Assembly (NCBI GenBank): GCA_964527265.1
Contig: CAZGOM010000207.1
Span: 1-9,412 of the forward strand
Direction: 5' to 3'
Origin: CAZGOM01 sp964527265
Lineage (GTDB): Bacteria > Planctomycetota > Phycisphaerae > Phycisphaerales > Phycisphaeraceae
Length of the DNA stretch: 9,412 bases
This document shows positions 1-6,932 of this stretch, in pieces (positions within the stretch are counted from its first letter, which is position 1; the number at the start of each line of letters is the position of its first letter). The translations under genes and the position numbers were made by a program. A model generated the notes under the pieces. That model was not told the DNA's origin. It made no database searches and worked only from the letters and a program-made list of their open reading frames with translations.

Positions 1-1001
1 GCTTTCATGCTGCCGGGGTGGGCCTGATTTTTGCCGACGATATTGAAGGCGGTGCCGTGGTCGACACTGGTGCGGATGATGGGCAGGCCGAGGGTGACAT
101 TCACTGCATCTTCCCAACCCAGCAGCTTGACGGGAATGAGGCCTTGATCGTGGTACATGGCGACGACCAGGTCGTACTTGCCGTGAACAGCGTCGATGAA
201 GATGGTGTCGCCGGGGAACGGGCCTTTGACGTCGATGCCGTTGGCCTGGGCCACTTGAATGGCGGGTGTGATGATGCGGGCTTCCTCATCGCCGAACTGG
301 CCGTTTTCGGAGGCGTGGGGGTTTAAGCCGCACACGGCGATTTTGGGCTTGGCGATGCCGAGCTTCAAGCAAGCTTGATTGCCCATGTCGATAGGGTCGT
401 AGACTGCGCCGATGGTGAGGAAATTCTTCACATCCATGAGCGGGATGTGGACGGTGGCGAGGATGACGTTGAGCTTGGGCGCGACAAACATCATGGCGAC
501 GCGCTTACTCTTGGTGCGGTGCTGGAGAAACTCGGTGTGGCCGGGGAACTTGCACCCGGTCATAACCCAGGACTCCTTGCAGATGGGGCCGGTGACGATG
601 GCGTCGATGCGGCCGGGTTCGCCGACGGGCTTCATGGCGGCGGCAACGGCGTCGTCAAGGAAATTCAAACTGGCCTGCCCCCCCTGCCGCGAGGGCTTGG
701 GATGAGGCTGGGAGAGGACGGAATATTCGTCGTAATCAAGGACGACGATGTCGTGAACCAGGTCGTGTTCCAGGCGGGTGGAATCATGCTGTACGCGCCA
801 CCAGAAGGGGTTGATCTCGGCGATGTCGGCGGCATAGCTGATCTGCTCGTTCATGCCGTAGATGACGTAGCGCGCGAGCTTGGCGATCTCCGGATCGGCC
901 AGCGCCTTGACGATGACCTCAGGGCCGATGCCTGCGGGCTCGCCCATGGTGATGCCGATGATCGGCTTTCTGGCGGGTACTACGGGGGGGTTGGATTCCA
1001 C
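1..1001 (-). CDS. pdxA: 4-hydroxythreonine-4-phosphate dehydrogenase PdxA (3' end cut by window edge)
   Basis: NAD-dependent cytoplasmic enzyme that oxidises and decarboxylates 4-phosphohydroxy-threonine in the DXP-dependent pyridoxal 5'-phosphate pathway. The minus frame is open for 333 codons up to position 3. It shows GITMGEPAGIGPEV (residues 16-29), TGPI (137-140), PGHTEF (153-158), GLNPHASENG (225-234), MYHDQGL (282-288) and TLGLPIIRTSVDHGTA (313-328). The three metal-ligand histidines known from E. coli PdxA (H166, H211, H266) correspond to H185, H229 and H284. E. coli PdxA is about 329 residues, so only a short C-terminal tail should be missing. The start is GTG at 1001-999: an in-frame TAA lies 9 bp upstream at 1013-1011, and the next ATG falls inside the conserved motif. 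No good Shine-Dalgarno is visible. It follows the upstream gene by 22 bp, suggesting cotranscription or translational coupling. The PdxA2 subtype (4-phospho-D-threonate or erythronate dehydrogenase) cannot be excluded. Confidence 0.93.
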   Translation of the reverse strand, partial: MESNPPVVPARKPIIGITMGEPAGIGPEVIVKALADPEIAKLARYVIYGMNEQISYAADIAEINPFWWRVQHDSTRLEHDLVHDIVVLDYDEYSVLSQPHPKPSRQGGQASLNFLDDAVAAAMKPVGEPGRIDAIVTGPICKESWVMTGCKFPGHTEFLQHRTKSKRVAMMFVAPKLNVILATVHIPLMDVKNFLTIGAVYDPIDMGNQACLKLGIAKPKIAVCGLNPHASENGQFGDEEARIITPAIQVAQANGIDVKGPFPGDTIFIDAVHGKYDLVVAMYHDQGLIPVKLLGWEDAVNVTLGLPIIRTSVDHGTAFNIVGKNQAHPGSMK

Positions 1002-1023
1002 GCGGGCATTTTAGCGCGGGTTT

Positions 1024-2805
1024 TCAGGTTGTGACACAGCCTTGGACTTTGGGCTCAAAACGAAGGGTGATTTTTCCGGCTTTAAGAACGTCTGTTCCTT
1101 CAAACGCCAGACGCAGAAAACCATCGGGCGCAGGCTTGACGACAAGGGTGTCACGAATAGCGGGCTTGGGTCGCTCAACCACGACCCGATCAACGCCGGG
1201 AATATCCACGGTGATGTGAAGACGTGAGCCATCTGGCGCGGCAAAAACCACCGGGCCCAAGGCTGAGCGAATCTGGAATTCCCCCGTCGGCGGCTCGTTG
1301 GCGGGCGGCGTGGTCCAGGTTTCGTCTGCAATCGTGAGCTTGCCGGAGGCGGTCCAAGGGAAAACACCCAACAGGAGCATGATGCGGGAGGAAACCGGCT
1401 GCGTGCTTTTGTCGATCAATGTGCGGTAGCTGACGACCAGTTCACGCGCCTGATAAGTGATGGTGGTTTCAAGCTGGCGGCTGTGCAGGAGGGTGACATC
1501 CTTGCTCTTGACGTCAGGGGTGTCCCACTTGGTGAAATGCCGCCCGCGAAGCACGGATTTGCCGTCGGCCACGCGGCATTTATCCAACTCCGTCGCCAAC
1601 TTCCAATCCATGCGGAGGGCATCGGTGCCGAAGTTGCGGTAAGTCGGGTCATCGGTGAGTTCCGGCCCAAGAGCCAGAAGCTTCACATTGCCGCAATCGG
1701 CCTCCACCCAGGAGCTGTAGCCGGAGAAGACGCTCATTCCCGCGTCAATACCGGGCTCATGCACGAAAACCGCGCTGATGTCCGGCACGGCATGAACGCC
1801 CTGCGTCGGCTTGAACGCAGGCGCGGACCGCAATTCATGAACCCCCACCAGATGCATGCAGAGCAGCCCCAGCACAGGATCATGGAAGCGCCCCCACGTC
1901 CGGATCGGCGTCCTGCGGTCCATGTGCTCAAACCAATAGTCGTACGTCGCATTGGCCAGCGGCATGAAGCGCTCATCTCCCAGCGCCAGGGCAATGGGCC
2001 AGTGCCATGCCGCGCAGCTTCCCTGCGAAATCTTGTAGAGCCCTTCAAAAGGCGTGGTGATCGCATCCCCGCGGCTTGTCGTGGAAATCAGTTCATAATC
2101 CATCATCCGGCGAGCAAAATCGTCCGGCTCAGTCATGCCCAGTTCCCGTCCCACATGCATCGCCATGCACGCCGAAAGCAACTGGTACACCTGCGCCGGC
2201 CGCCGCCCCCAGATCCACCCCGCCACGTGATAAGGCTGCGCCCCGCAGGGGTATTGCAGCGCGATCACCCCTTTAGTCCGGCTCACGGCCAGATCCAGAT
2301 AATCCTGCCGCCCTGTCAGCTTGTGCAGCCAAAGCGCCGCCACCGCCTCCAGCGACCGCGGATTGGGGTACTCCAGCACCGGCGGCCGCAGCCGCATGCC
2401 CGTATCAAAAAGCTTTGTGAACTGCGGCACCAGCTTCGCGATCCGCTGAGCCTCCGCACCGCCTGCTTTGAATTTCCCCAGCGCATACGCCATGGGCATA
2501 AGCGCGAAATAAGTCGAGTTGGAATCGCCAGGCCTCCCCACCGCGCCGTCTTCCAAAAAGATCGACGTGGCGCCTTCCATCGCAGTAAACGCCGATTCCC
2601 TCAGCTTCGCGTCCTGATAAAAAGGCCCCTTGGGGTCAGACCACTCTGCCGCCGCCACCGCGGCAAACTCCAACTCGCCACGCACAAACTGGAAAAAATC
2701 CGCCCCGTTGCGGTCGGGATTGACCATCCTCCCGCCGGGATAGACCTCATTGGCGCAAAACCCCACCAATTCACGACGCATCTGATCAATGCTTAGCCTT
2801 CCCAT
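1024..2805 (-). CDS. Uncharacterised ~593-aa protein, downstream copy of a tandem paralogue pair
   Basis: I do not recognise this family. The protein has no signal peptide or membrane segment and looks cytoplasmic. Roughly the first 330 residues read as helical and rich in aromatic residues. The remainder looks beta-rich, with repeated short hydrophobic strands and a C-terminal VKPAPDGFLRLAFEG segment. That layout recalls alpha-toroid plus beta-sandwich carbohydrate-active enzymes, but no specific family motif supports this. Blocks shared with the neighbouring paralogue at nearly the same positions are YPCGAQPYH (185-193), GWIWGRRPAQVYQ (196-208), TTPFEGLYK (250-258) and TYRNFGTDA (388-396). 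Two ATGs are possible. I chose 2805 because GGGAG lies 5 nt upstream and because it aligns with the paralogue's N-terminus (SIDQMRREL against SLDQIRREL). The ATG at 2817 has AGGA directly abutting it and would add four residues. The upstream paralogue's stop is 21 bp away and pdxA begins 22 bp downstream, so this is probably an operon. Confidence 0.85.
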   Translation of the reverse strand: MGRLSIDQMRRELVGFCANEVYPGGRMVNPDRNGADFFQFVRGELEFAAVAAAEWSDPKGPFYQDAKLRESAFTAMEGATSIFLEDGAVGRPGDSNSTYFALMPMAYALGKFKAGGAEAQRIAKLVPQFTKLFDTGMRLRPPVLEYPNPRSLEAVAALWLHKLTGRQDYLDLAVSRTKGVIALQYPCGAQPYHVAGWIWGRRPAQVYQLLSACMAMHVGRELGMTEPDDFARRMMDYELISTTSRGDAITTPFEGLYKISQGSCAAWHWPIALALGDERFMPLANATYDYWFEHMDRRTPIRTWGRFHDPVLGLLCMHLVGVHELRSAPAFKPTQGVHAVPDISAVFVHEPGIDAGMSVFSGYSSWVEADCGNVKLLALGPELTDDPTYRNFGTDALRMDWKLATELDKCRVADGKSVLRGRHFTKWDTPDVKSKDVTLLHSRQLETTITYQARELVVSYRTLIDKSTQPVSSRIMLLLGVFPWTASGKLTIADETWTTPPANEPPTGEFQIRSALGPVVFAAPDGSRLHITVDIPGVDRVVVERPKPAIRDTLVVKPAPDGFLRLAFEGTDVLKAGKITLRFEPKVQGCVTT

Positions 2806-2810
2806 CACCA

Positions 2811-2815
2811 CTCCC
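2811..2815 (-). promoter_or_regulatory. Ribosome binding site supporting the start at 2805
   Basis: GGGAG on the minus strand sits 5 nt before the ATG at 2805-2803. It overlaps the alternative ATG at 2817-2815, which has no properly spaced site of its own. This decides the start in favour of 2805. Confidence 0.55.
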
Positions 2816-2826
2816 ATTCCTAATGA

Positions 2827-4593
2827 TTATGTTCCCCCGGGATAAAACTTCAGCGTCAGTGCCCCCTGTTTAAGCACATCCGCTCCCTCAAACGATAACC
2901 GCAAAAAACCATCGTTGGCGGGTTTGACCACCTGGCCATCTCGTCCCCGCGCGGGCGGACGTTCCACCAGCACTCTATCCGCACCGGGAATGCGCGCCTG
3001 GATCACCACCCGCGATCCATCGGGCGCGCTGAATTCCACCTCTCCCATTGATGCCTGAATCAGGTATTCCCCGGATGCCGCGGCCGCCGGGGTTTGCCAT
3101 GTCTGATCGCCGATTTTCAGCGTTCCCCCCGCCTCCTTGGGAAATACGCCGATGAGCAGGAGAATGCGCGACGTCACCTTTTCCACGCTCTTGTCCGTGC
3201 GCGTCGAGTAGCTGAGCACCAGTTCCCGATCCCGGTAGGTCATCACCGTTTCAAGCTCTCGGGCGTGAAGGCGGGTCAGGTCGGTGCATTTGACGTTCTC
3301 AGAGTCCCACTTGGTGAAGCCGCGCCCTTTGAGCATGGCTTTGCCGCCCGCCGACTGGCAGGCGTCCTGCTCGCTGGCGACTTGCCAGTCCAACCGCACC
3401 GCATCGGTGCCAAAATTCCTGTATGTGGGCGAATCGGTCACTTCCGGCCCCAGGGCGAGCACCCGCACATCCCCGCACTCGGCCTCCACCCATGCGCTGT
3501 ACCCGGTGAGCACGGTCATGGCCACATCCACTTTGGGCTCATGGATAAACACGGTGCTGATGTCCTTGAGCTCGTGTACGCCCTGCGTGGGCACAAACTC
3601 GTCCGCGCCGGCGGGCATCTCCTTGACGCCCAGCATGTGCATGCACATAAGCCCCATCGCCGGATCGGAGTATCGGCCCATGAACCGGCGCGAATACTTT
3701 TTATCCAGCACCGCCAGCCAGCGGTCGAAAGTTACGCCCGCCATAGGCAGGTATTTCGCATCACCGCTGGCCAGCGCCAGCGGCCACTGCCAGGGGAGGC
3801 AAAGCCCCTGCGCCACCTTGTAAAGCCCTTCGAAGGGTGTGGTCATGGTGTCGCCGCGCCAGGTCATGGAGAGGAGTTGATAATCCAGCAACCGGCGAAC
3901 GAATCCCTCAACTTCGGGCATGCCCAGGGCGCGCCCGACATAGAGCATCTTGGCGGCAGTGAATATCTGGTAGACCTGGGCGGGCCGGCGGCCCCATATC
4001 CAACCGCCGATGTGGTAAGGCTGTGCGCCGCAGGGGTACTGCGACTTGAGCAGCAGTTCCATGCGATGTTTACACAGAGCCTGATAATCCGCGCGCCCTG
4101 TGAGCTGATAAAGCCCAAGGGCCGAGGCAGCCTCCAGCGCCCGGGCGTTGTGATACTCCATCACCGGGGGACGTTTGATAAGTGCGGTGTCAAACAGTTT
4201 TTCGCACGCCCGGGTAATGCGGTCGATCCGGCCTCCGTCGGCGCCCCCCTGCTTGAGTTTCACCAGGCCCAGGGTGATGGGCACCATGGCGAAAAACGGC
4301 GCGTTGCCATCGGCCATGGTGCCGACCAGCCCCTCATCGGTGAAGCTTGCCGCGCACCCTTCCATGGCGGTAAACGCGGACTCCTTAAGCGCCTCGTCCT
4401 TGTAAAAAGCCCCTGCCGAATCCGCCCATTCCGCCGCGGCCACGGCCGACCAATCCGCCTCGCCGCGCGTGAAACCGAAAAAGTCATTTCCGTTGCGCTC
4501 GGGGACCGCCACTTGCCCGCCGGGGTAAATCTCCCGTGCGGTATGGGCTACAAGCTCCCGGCGTATCTGGTCAAGACTGGGTCGATCCACCAT
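2827..4593 (-). CDS. Uncharacterised ~588-aa protein, upstream copy of the tandem paralogue pair
   Basis: This protein is colinear with the product of 1024-2805 along its whole length, and I do not recognise the family. Shared blocks are YPCGAQPYH (186-194), GWIWGRRPAQVYQ (197-209), TTPFEGLYK (251-259), TYRNFGTDA (390-398), FTKWD and a C-terminal VKPANDGFLRLSFEGADVLK segment. The N-terminal half looks helical and the C-terminal half beta-rich. There is no signal peptide or transmembrane segment. The frame is open to an ATG at 4650, but that would add 19 residues absent from the paralogue. The ATG at 4593 has AGGAG 4 nt upstream and matches the paralogue's N-terminus, so I prefer it. It is the first gene of the putative operon that continues into its paralogue and pdxA. 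Conserved aromatic, His and Arg residues hint at a binding or catalytic cleft, possibly for a glycan, but this is speculative. Confidence 0.85.
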   Translation of the reverse strand: MVDRPSLDQIRRELVAHTAREIYPGGQVAVPERNGNDFFGFTRGEADWSAVAAAEWADSAGAFYKDEALKESAFTAMEGCAASFTDEGLVGTMADGNAPFFAMVPITLGLVKLKQGGADGGRIDRITRACEKLFDTALIKRPPVMEYHNARALEAASALGLYQLTGRADYQALCKHRMELLLKSQYPCGAQPYHIGGWIWGRRPAQVYQIFTAAKMLYVGRALGMPEVEGFVRRLLDYQLLSMTWRGDTMTTPFEGLYKVAQGLCLPWQWPLALASGDAKYLPMAGVTFDRWLAVLDKKYSRRFMGRYSDPAMGLMCMHMLGVKEMPAGADEFVPTQGVHELKDISTVFIHEPKVDVAMTVLTGYSAWVEAECGDVRVLALGPEVTDSPTYRNFGTDAVRLDWQVASEQDACQSAGGKAMLKGRGFTKWDSENVKCTDLTRLHARELETVMTYRDRELVLSYSTRTDKSVEKVTSRILLLIGVFPKEAGGTLKIGDQTWQTPAAAASGEYLIQASMGEVEFSAPDGSRVVIQARIPGADRVLVERPPARGRDGQVVKPANDGFLRLSFEGADVLKQGALTLKFYPGGT

Positions 4594-4597
4594 CCGT

Positions 4598-4602
4598 CTC
4601 CT
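4598..4602 (-). promoter_or_regulatory. Ribosome binding site supporting the start at 4593
   Basis: A strong AGGAG on the minus strand lies 4 nt before the ATG at 4593-4591. It supports the internal start over the longer reading from 4650. Confidence 0.6.
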
Positions 4603-4713
4603 GGGCATAAAGACAATCGCTGGCGCGCGGCCCGTCAACATTACCTTCAATCATGCCGTCACGCGACCAATCCCACCCAGGTTGGAAAAATAGCAACGAT
4701 AAAACACATGCAC

Positions 4714-4743
4714 CCGGGTTACCGGGAACCGGGTTATCGGGTG
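4714..4743. repeat. Two-copy 15-bp direct repeat with a distant inverted copy
   Basis: CCGGGTTACCGGGAA (4714-4728) is followed directly by CCGGGTTATCGGGTG (4729-4743), which matches at 12 of 15 positions. A perfect 10-bp inverted copy of CGGGTTACCG (4715-4724) is found as CGGTAACCCG at 4827-4836. The outer CACCCG and CGGGTG can also pair locally. This could be a regulator-binding cluster, an RNA structure in the leader of the minus-strand operon, or a degraded intergenic repeat. The sequence alone does not decide. Confidence 0.5.
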
Positions 4744-4878
4744 TCCATAAGCCAGCCACCGCCTGAATAAGGATTCAAAGGGCAGTCACCAGGAATGGCA
4801 GGATCATTTCCGAAGCCCCCGGAACGCGGTAACCCGATACGCCGAGTGCGTAGGCAACCGCAACTCCTTAAACGCTCT

Positions 4879-5574
4879 TCAGCTCCCGCCGTTGCGCATG
4901 GTGTCAAGCGAGGAGGGGAAGGGGAAACGGGCATAAACGGGAGTGGGGGCGACTTCCCACATCGCTGGGGCCGGGTAGATGTCACCGGTATAGCCTGCGC
5001 CGTGGATGGCGCCCAGCACGGCTTCAAAGCTGGGTTCCTGGCCATTGGGGCCACGGAGGGCATTGGAGCGCGCGCCAAGGAAGCTCACCGAGGCTGAGGG
5101 AAGGCGTTCGGAGCGGCGGGAGATCATCTCCGTCACGGTGCCAAAGGCCTGGCTGAGGTCTTCAAGGGTGAGGTAGCTGCGGGTGCTGGGGCGGAGAATG
5201 GCGAGCACTTCGACAGCATCCATGTCGTACTTGATGACGCGGACCATGTTTTTCTTGGCGGTGCTGAAAACTTTCGCGTGCGCGGTGATGGAAGGCTCAT
5301 CCCACTGGCTGGTGGGCAGCAGCGTGGCAAGCTGCGTGACGATGCCGGACTTGTTGTCGGTGTCGTTCACGGCGCAGACGAGGGTTCGGTAGCGCCCGGC
5401 CAGGAGGTCTTCCAGCATGTGCTGGCCCCACATCACACGGATCTTGGGCGAGCGGTCGGGCACCTTCGAGGGGCGCGCGTCGGGCAGGAGGATGATCCGC
5501 TCGTCAGCCTGGATGTCCTGAAGCAGCCTGTCTGCGTCGCCTTCGTACACCTTGCCGCCTGGTGTTTGTGCCAT
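4879..5574 (-). CDS. Hypothetical protein, 231 aa, unknown function
   Basis: I do not recognise this protein. It appears soluble, with no signal peptide or membrane helices. The region around residues 44-100 looks alpha/beta and carries polar and aromatic residues that could be functional (RVMWGQH 46-52, AVNDTDN 68-74, SQWDE 89-93). A second part with SRRSERLP (152-159) and SFLGARSNALRGPNG (164-178) ends in a Pro- and aromatic-rich tail (IYPAPAMWE 199-207). The start is well supported: AAAAGGA on the minus strand lies 7 nt before the ATG at 5574. It is transcribed divergently from the Gfo/Idh/MocA gene across a 167-bp gap. The next gene on the same strand starts 285 bp downstream, so it is probably its own transcription unit. 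GC-rich codon use resembles that of its neighbours. Confidence 0.75.
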   Translation of the reverse strand: MAQTPGGKVYEGDADRLLQDIQADERIILLPDARPSKVPDRSPKIRVMWGQHMLEDLLAGRYRTLVCAVNDTDNKSGIVTQLATLLPTSQWDEPSITAHAKVFSTAKKNMVRVIKYDMDAVEVLAILRPSTRSYLTLEDLSQAFGTVTEMISRRSERLPSASVSFLGARSNALRGPNGQEPSFEAVLGAIHGAGYTGDIYPAPAMWEVAPTPVYARFPFPSSLDTMRNGGS

Positions 5575-5741
5575 GAGCCGATCCTTTTGTCTTTAAATGT
5601 GTTCTATGGTTTACGTTTGCCGGGAACCTGATTTCCAGCTACATTGTAACCGCTTCTCATGAACGCATAAGCACTTAAGTTGATACTCCCAAAGACGCTG
5701 GTTCTCAGCTTTTGGGGTGAGCATTTGAAAGGCCCGGTCGC
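5575..5741. promoter_or_regulatory. Divergent promoter region
   Basis: This 167-bp spacer is noticeably more AT-rich than its surroundings and lies between two divergent starts, so it must carry both promoters. For the plus-strand gene a weak sigma70-like pair is TTGTAA (5644-5649) and CATAAG (5666-5671) with a 16-bp spacer. For the minus gene I see only its Shine-Dalgarno (5582-5588). The plus gene has AAAGG at 5728-5732, 9 nt before its ATG. Confidence 0.45.
5645..5659. promoter_or_regulatory. Possible LacI-family operator-like site
   Basis: TGTAACCGCTTCTCA contains the AAnCGnTT core typical of LacI/GalR-family operators. Outer symmetry is poor. It overlaps the -35 and spacer of the candidate promoter for the Gfo/Idh/MocA gene, where a repressor would act. 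No regulator gene is in the window. This is a weak, pattern-based call. Confidence 0.2.
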
Positions 5742-6827
5742 ATGTCCAAAGTCCGTAAAGTCGCCATCATCGGCGTCGGCGCCATTGCCGGTATGCACGC
5801 TCGCGCACTGGGGGATATTCCGAGCGTGAAGCTGGTGGCCGGAAGCTGCCGCAACCAGGAAAAAGGACAGAAATTCGCACAGCAGTTTCACTGCGGATGG
5901 TATCCCGAGTTTGAGCAGATGCTCGACAAGGAAAAGCCGGACATGGTGACCATCTGCACGCCTTCGGGCGCGCATCTGGAGCCGATGCTGGCGGCGGCCA
6001 AACGGGGTATTCACGTGCTTTGCGAAAAGCCGCTGGAAATCACCACGGAGCGCGTGGATGAAATGGTTGCGGCGGCCAAGCAGCATGGGGTGGTGCTGGG
6101 TGGCTTTTTCCAATCGCGTTACAAACCTGTGGTACGCAACGTTTTTGATGCCGCGGGTCAGGGCCGCTTCGGCAATCTGGCGACGGTGAACGCTTATGTG
6201 CCCTGGTGGCGTGAGGATGCGTACTACGCGCCCCACCGCTGGCAAGGCAAGCTCAAGTGGGACGGCGGCGGCGCAATGATGAACCAGTCGATCCACGGCG
6301 TGGATGCGGTGCAATGGATCGTGGGCAACACCATCCCCAACCTCAAGGCGGATGAAAACCCCGTCGAGCAGGTCTTCGCTTTCACAGCCAAGCGTTCACA
6401 CGATCCGAATCTGATTGAGGTAGAAGATACTGCGGTGGCCGTGCTGAAATTTAAGAACGGCGCGCTGGGGCAGATCCTGGGCTGCACCTCCATGTGGCCC
6501 GGCTCAATGTTGCGCATCCAGGTGGCTGGACGCGACGGGACGGCGGAGATTTTGAACGACGAACTGACGACGTATCAATTTCGCAATACCGACCCGGGCG
6601 ATGAAACCACGCGCGACAAGTTCAGCGCCAAAAGCAAAACCGCTGGCGGCGCATCCGACCCCATGGCCATCGACTACACCAATCACACGCGCAATATCGC
6701 GGCCTTTCTGGACAACCTGGACAAAGGCACCACACCGGACATCGACGGTGTGCAGGCGCGCAAAGCAGTGGCCATTATTCAGGCGATTTACAAATCCGCG
6801 CGCGACGGCGTCGCCGTGAAACCCTGA
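5742..6827 (+). CDS. Gfo/Idh/MocA family NAD(P)-dependent oxidoreductase
   Basis: Probable cytoplasmic sugar or polyol dehydrogenase of 361 aa, a typical length for the family. The N-terminal Rossmann fold begins with VAIIGVGAIAGMHA (7-20). The family's EKP motif is at 95-97 (CEKPLE), with the substrate-proximal lysine at K96. The C-terminal alpha/beta domain carries GGGAMMNQSIHGVD (175-188), equivalent to the GGGxxxDxGxHxxD signature, with the likely catalytic histidine H185. The position that is often Asp in this signature is Asn (N181), a variation that also occurs in the family. No Tat or Sec signal is visible, unlike many exported family members. The start follows AAAGG with a 9-nt spacer. 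The substrate cannot be read from the sequence. The gene is divergent from the 231-aa gene, and plsY follows on the same strand after 105 bp. Confidence 0.92.
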   Translation: MSKVRKVAIIGVGAIAGMHARALGDIPSVKLVAGSCRNQEKGQKFAQQFHCGWYPEFEQMLDKEKPDMVTICTPSGAHLEPMLAAAKRGIHVLCEKPLEITTERVDEMVAAAKQHGVVLGGFFQSRYKPVVRNVFDAAGQGRFGNLATVNAYVPWWREDAYYAPHRWQGKLKWDGGGAMMNQSIHGVDAVQWIVGNTIPNLKADENPVEQVFAFTAKRSHDPNLIEVEDTAVAVLKFKNGALGQILGCTSMWPGSMLRIQVAGRDGTAEILNDELTTYQFRNTDPGDETTRDKFSAKSKTAGGASDPMAIDYTNHTRNIAAFLDNLDKGTTPDIDGVQARKAVAIIQAIYKSARDGVAVKP

Positions 6828-6932
6828 ACCAACGGTTGCAATAAAAAAAAAATCCCGGGCGTCTGCTACACATCAAACAAGGACCGATTCCCCGGGTCTT
6901 GACTGACCGATCCGCAATCGACTGGAGTCTCA
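6828..6932 (+). other. Short spacer between the oxidoreductase gene and plsY
   Basis: This spacer contains a run of ten A residues (6843-6852) and two CCCGGG sites (6854-6859 and within 6893-6898). A weak extended -10-like TGCTACACA lies at 6864-6872 and could serve plsY. No convincing terminator follows the oxidoreductase gene on the plus strand. TGGAG at 6923-6927 is the ribosome binding site of plsY, 5 nt before its ATG. Confidence 0.35.

Larger units (their letters stand above)
4594..4878. other. Gene-free 285-bp leader/intergenic region with short repeats
   Basis: This stretch separates the 231-aa gene from the two-paralogue/pdxA block, all on the minus strand. No convincing coding frame is present; the short ORFs here have no recognisable motifs. 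It should hold the 3' end of the 231-aa gene transcript and the promoter and 5' leader of the downstream operon. I could not find a clear -35/-10 pair. Its notable content is the repeat cluster at 4714-4743 with an inverted partner at 4827-4836. Confidence 0.6.

Noticed and set aside
375..1034. Plus-strand ORF of 219 codons over pdxA
   Set aside because: The minus frame encodes unmistakable PdxA motifs; the plus frame is Gly/Asp/Val-rich shadow sequence.
1483..2796. Long plus-strand ORF (437 codons) antisense to the first paralogue
   Set aside because: It mirrors a well-supported gene, has His/Arg/Pro-rich composition typical of antisense frames in GC-rich DNA, and shows no recognisable domain.
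2806..2817. ATG at 2817 as the start of the first paralogue
   Set aside because: Its AGGA is directly adjacent to the ATG, whereas the ATG at 2805 has a properly spaced GGGAG and matches the paralogue's N-terminus.
4594..4650. ATG at 4650 as the start of the second paralogue
   Set aside because: The extra 19 residues are absent from the paralogue, and a strong AGGAG precedes the ATG at 4593.
3094..4770. Plus-strand ORF (558 codons) antisense to the second paralogue
   Set aside because: Same explanation. Both paralogues produce a long antisense frame because of codon bias, and its composition is not protein-like.
5604..6314. Minus-strand ORF of 236 codons over the Gfo/Idh/MocA gene
   Set aside because: It overlaps a gene with clear family motifs and has no motif of its own.
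6843..6898. A10 tract with paired CCCGGG sites as a minus-strand terminator
   Set aside because: The stem would be only 6 bp with a loop of over 30 nt, and no minus-strand gene ends nearby.
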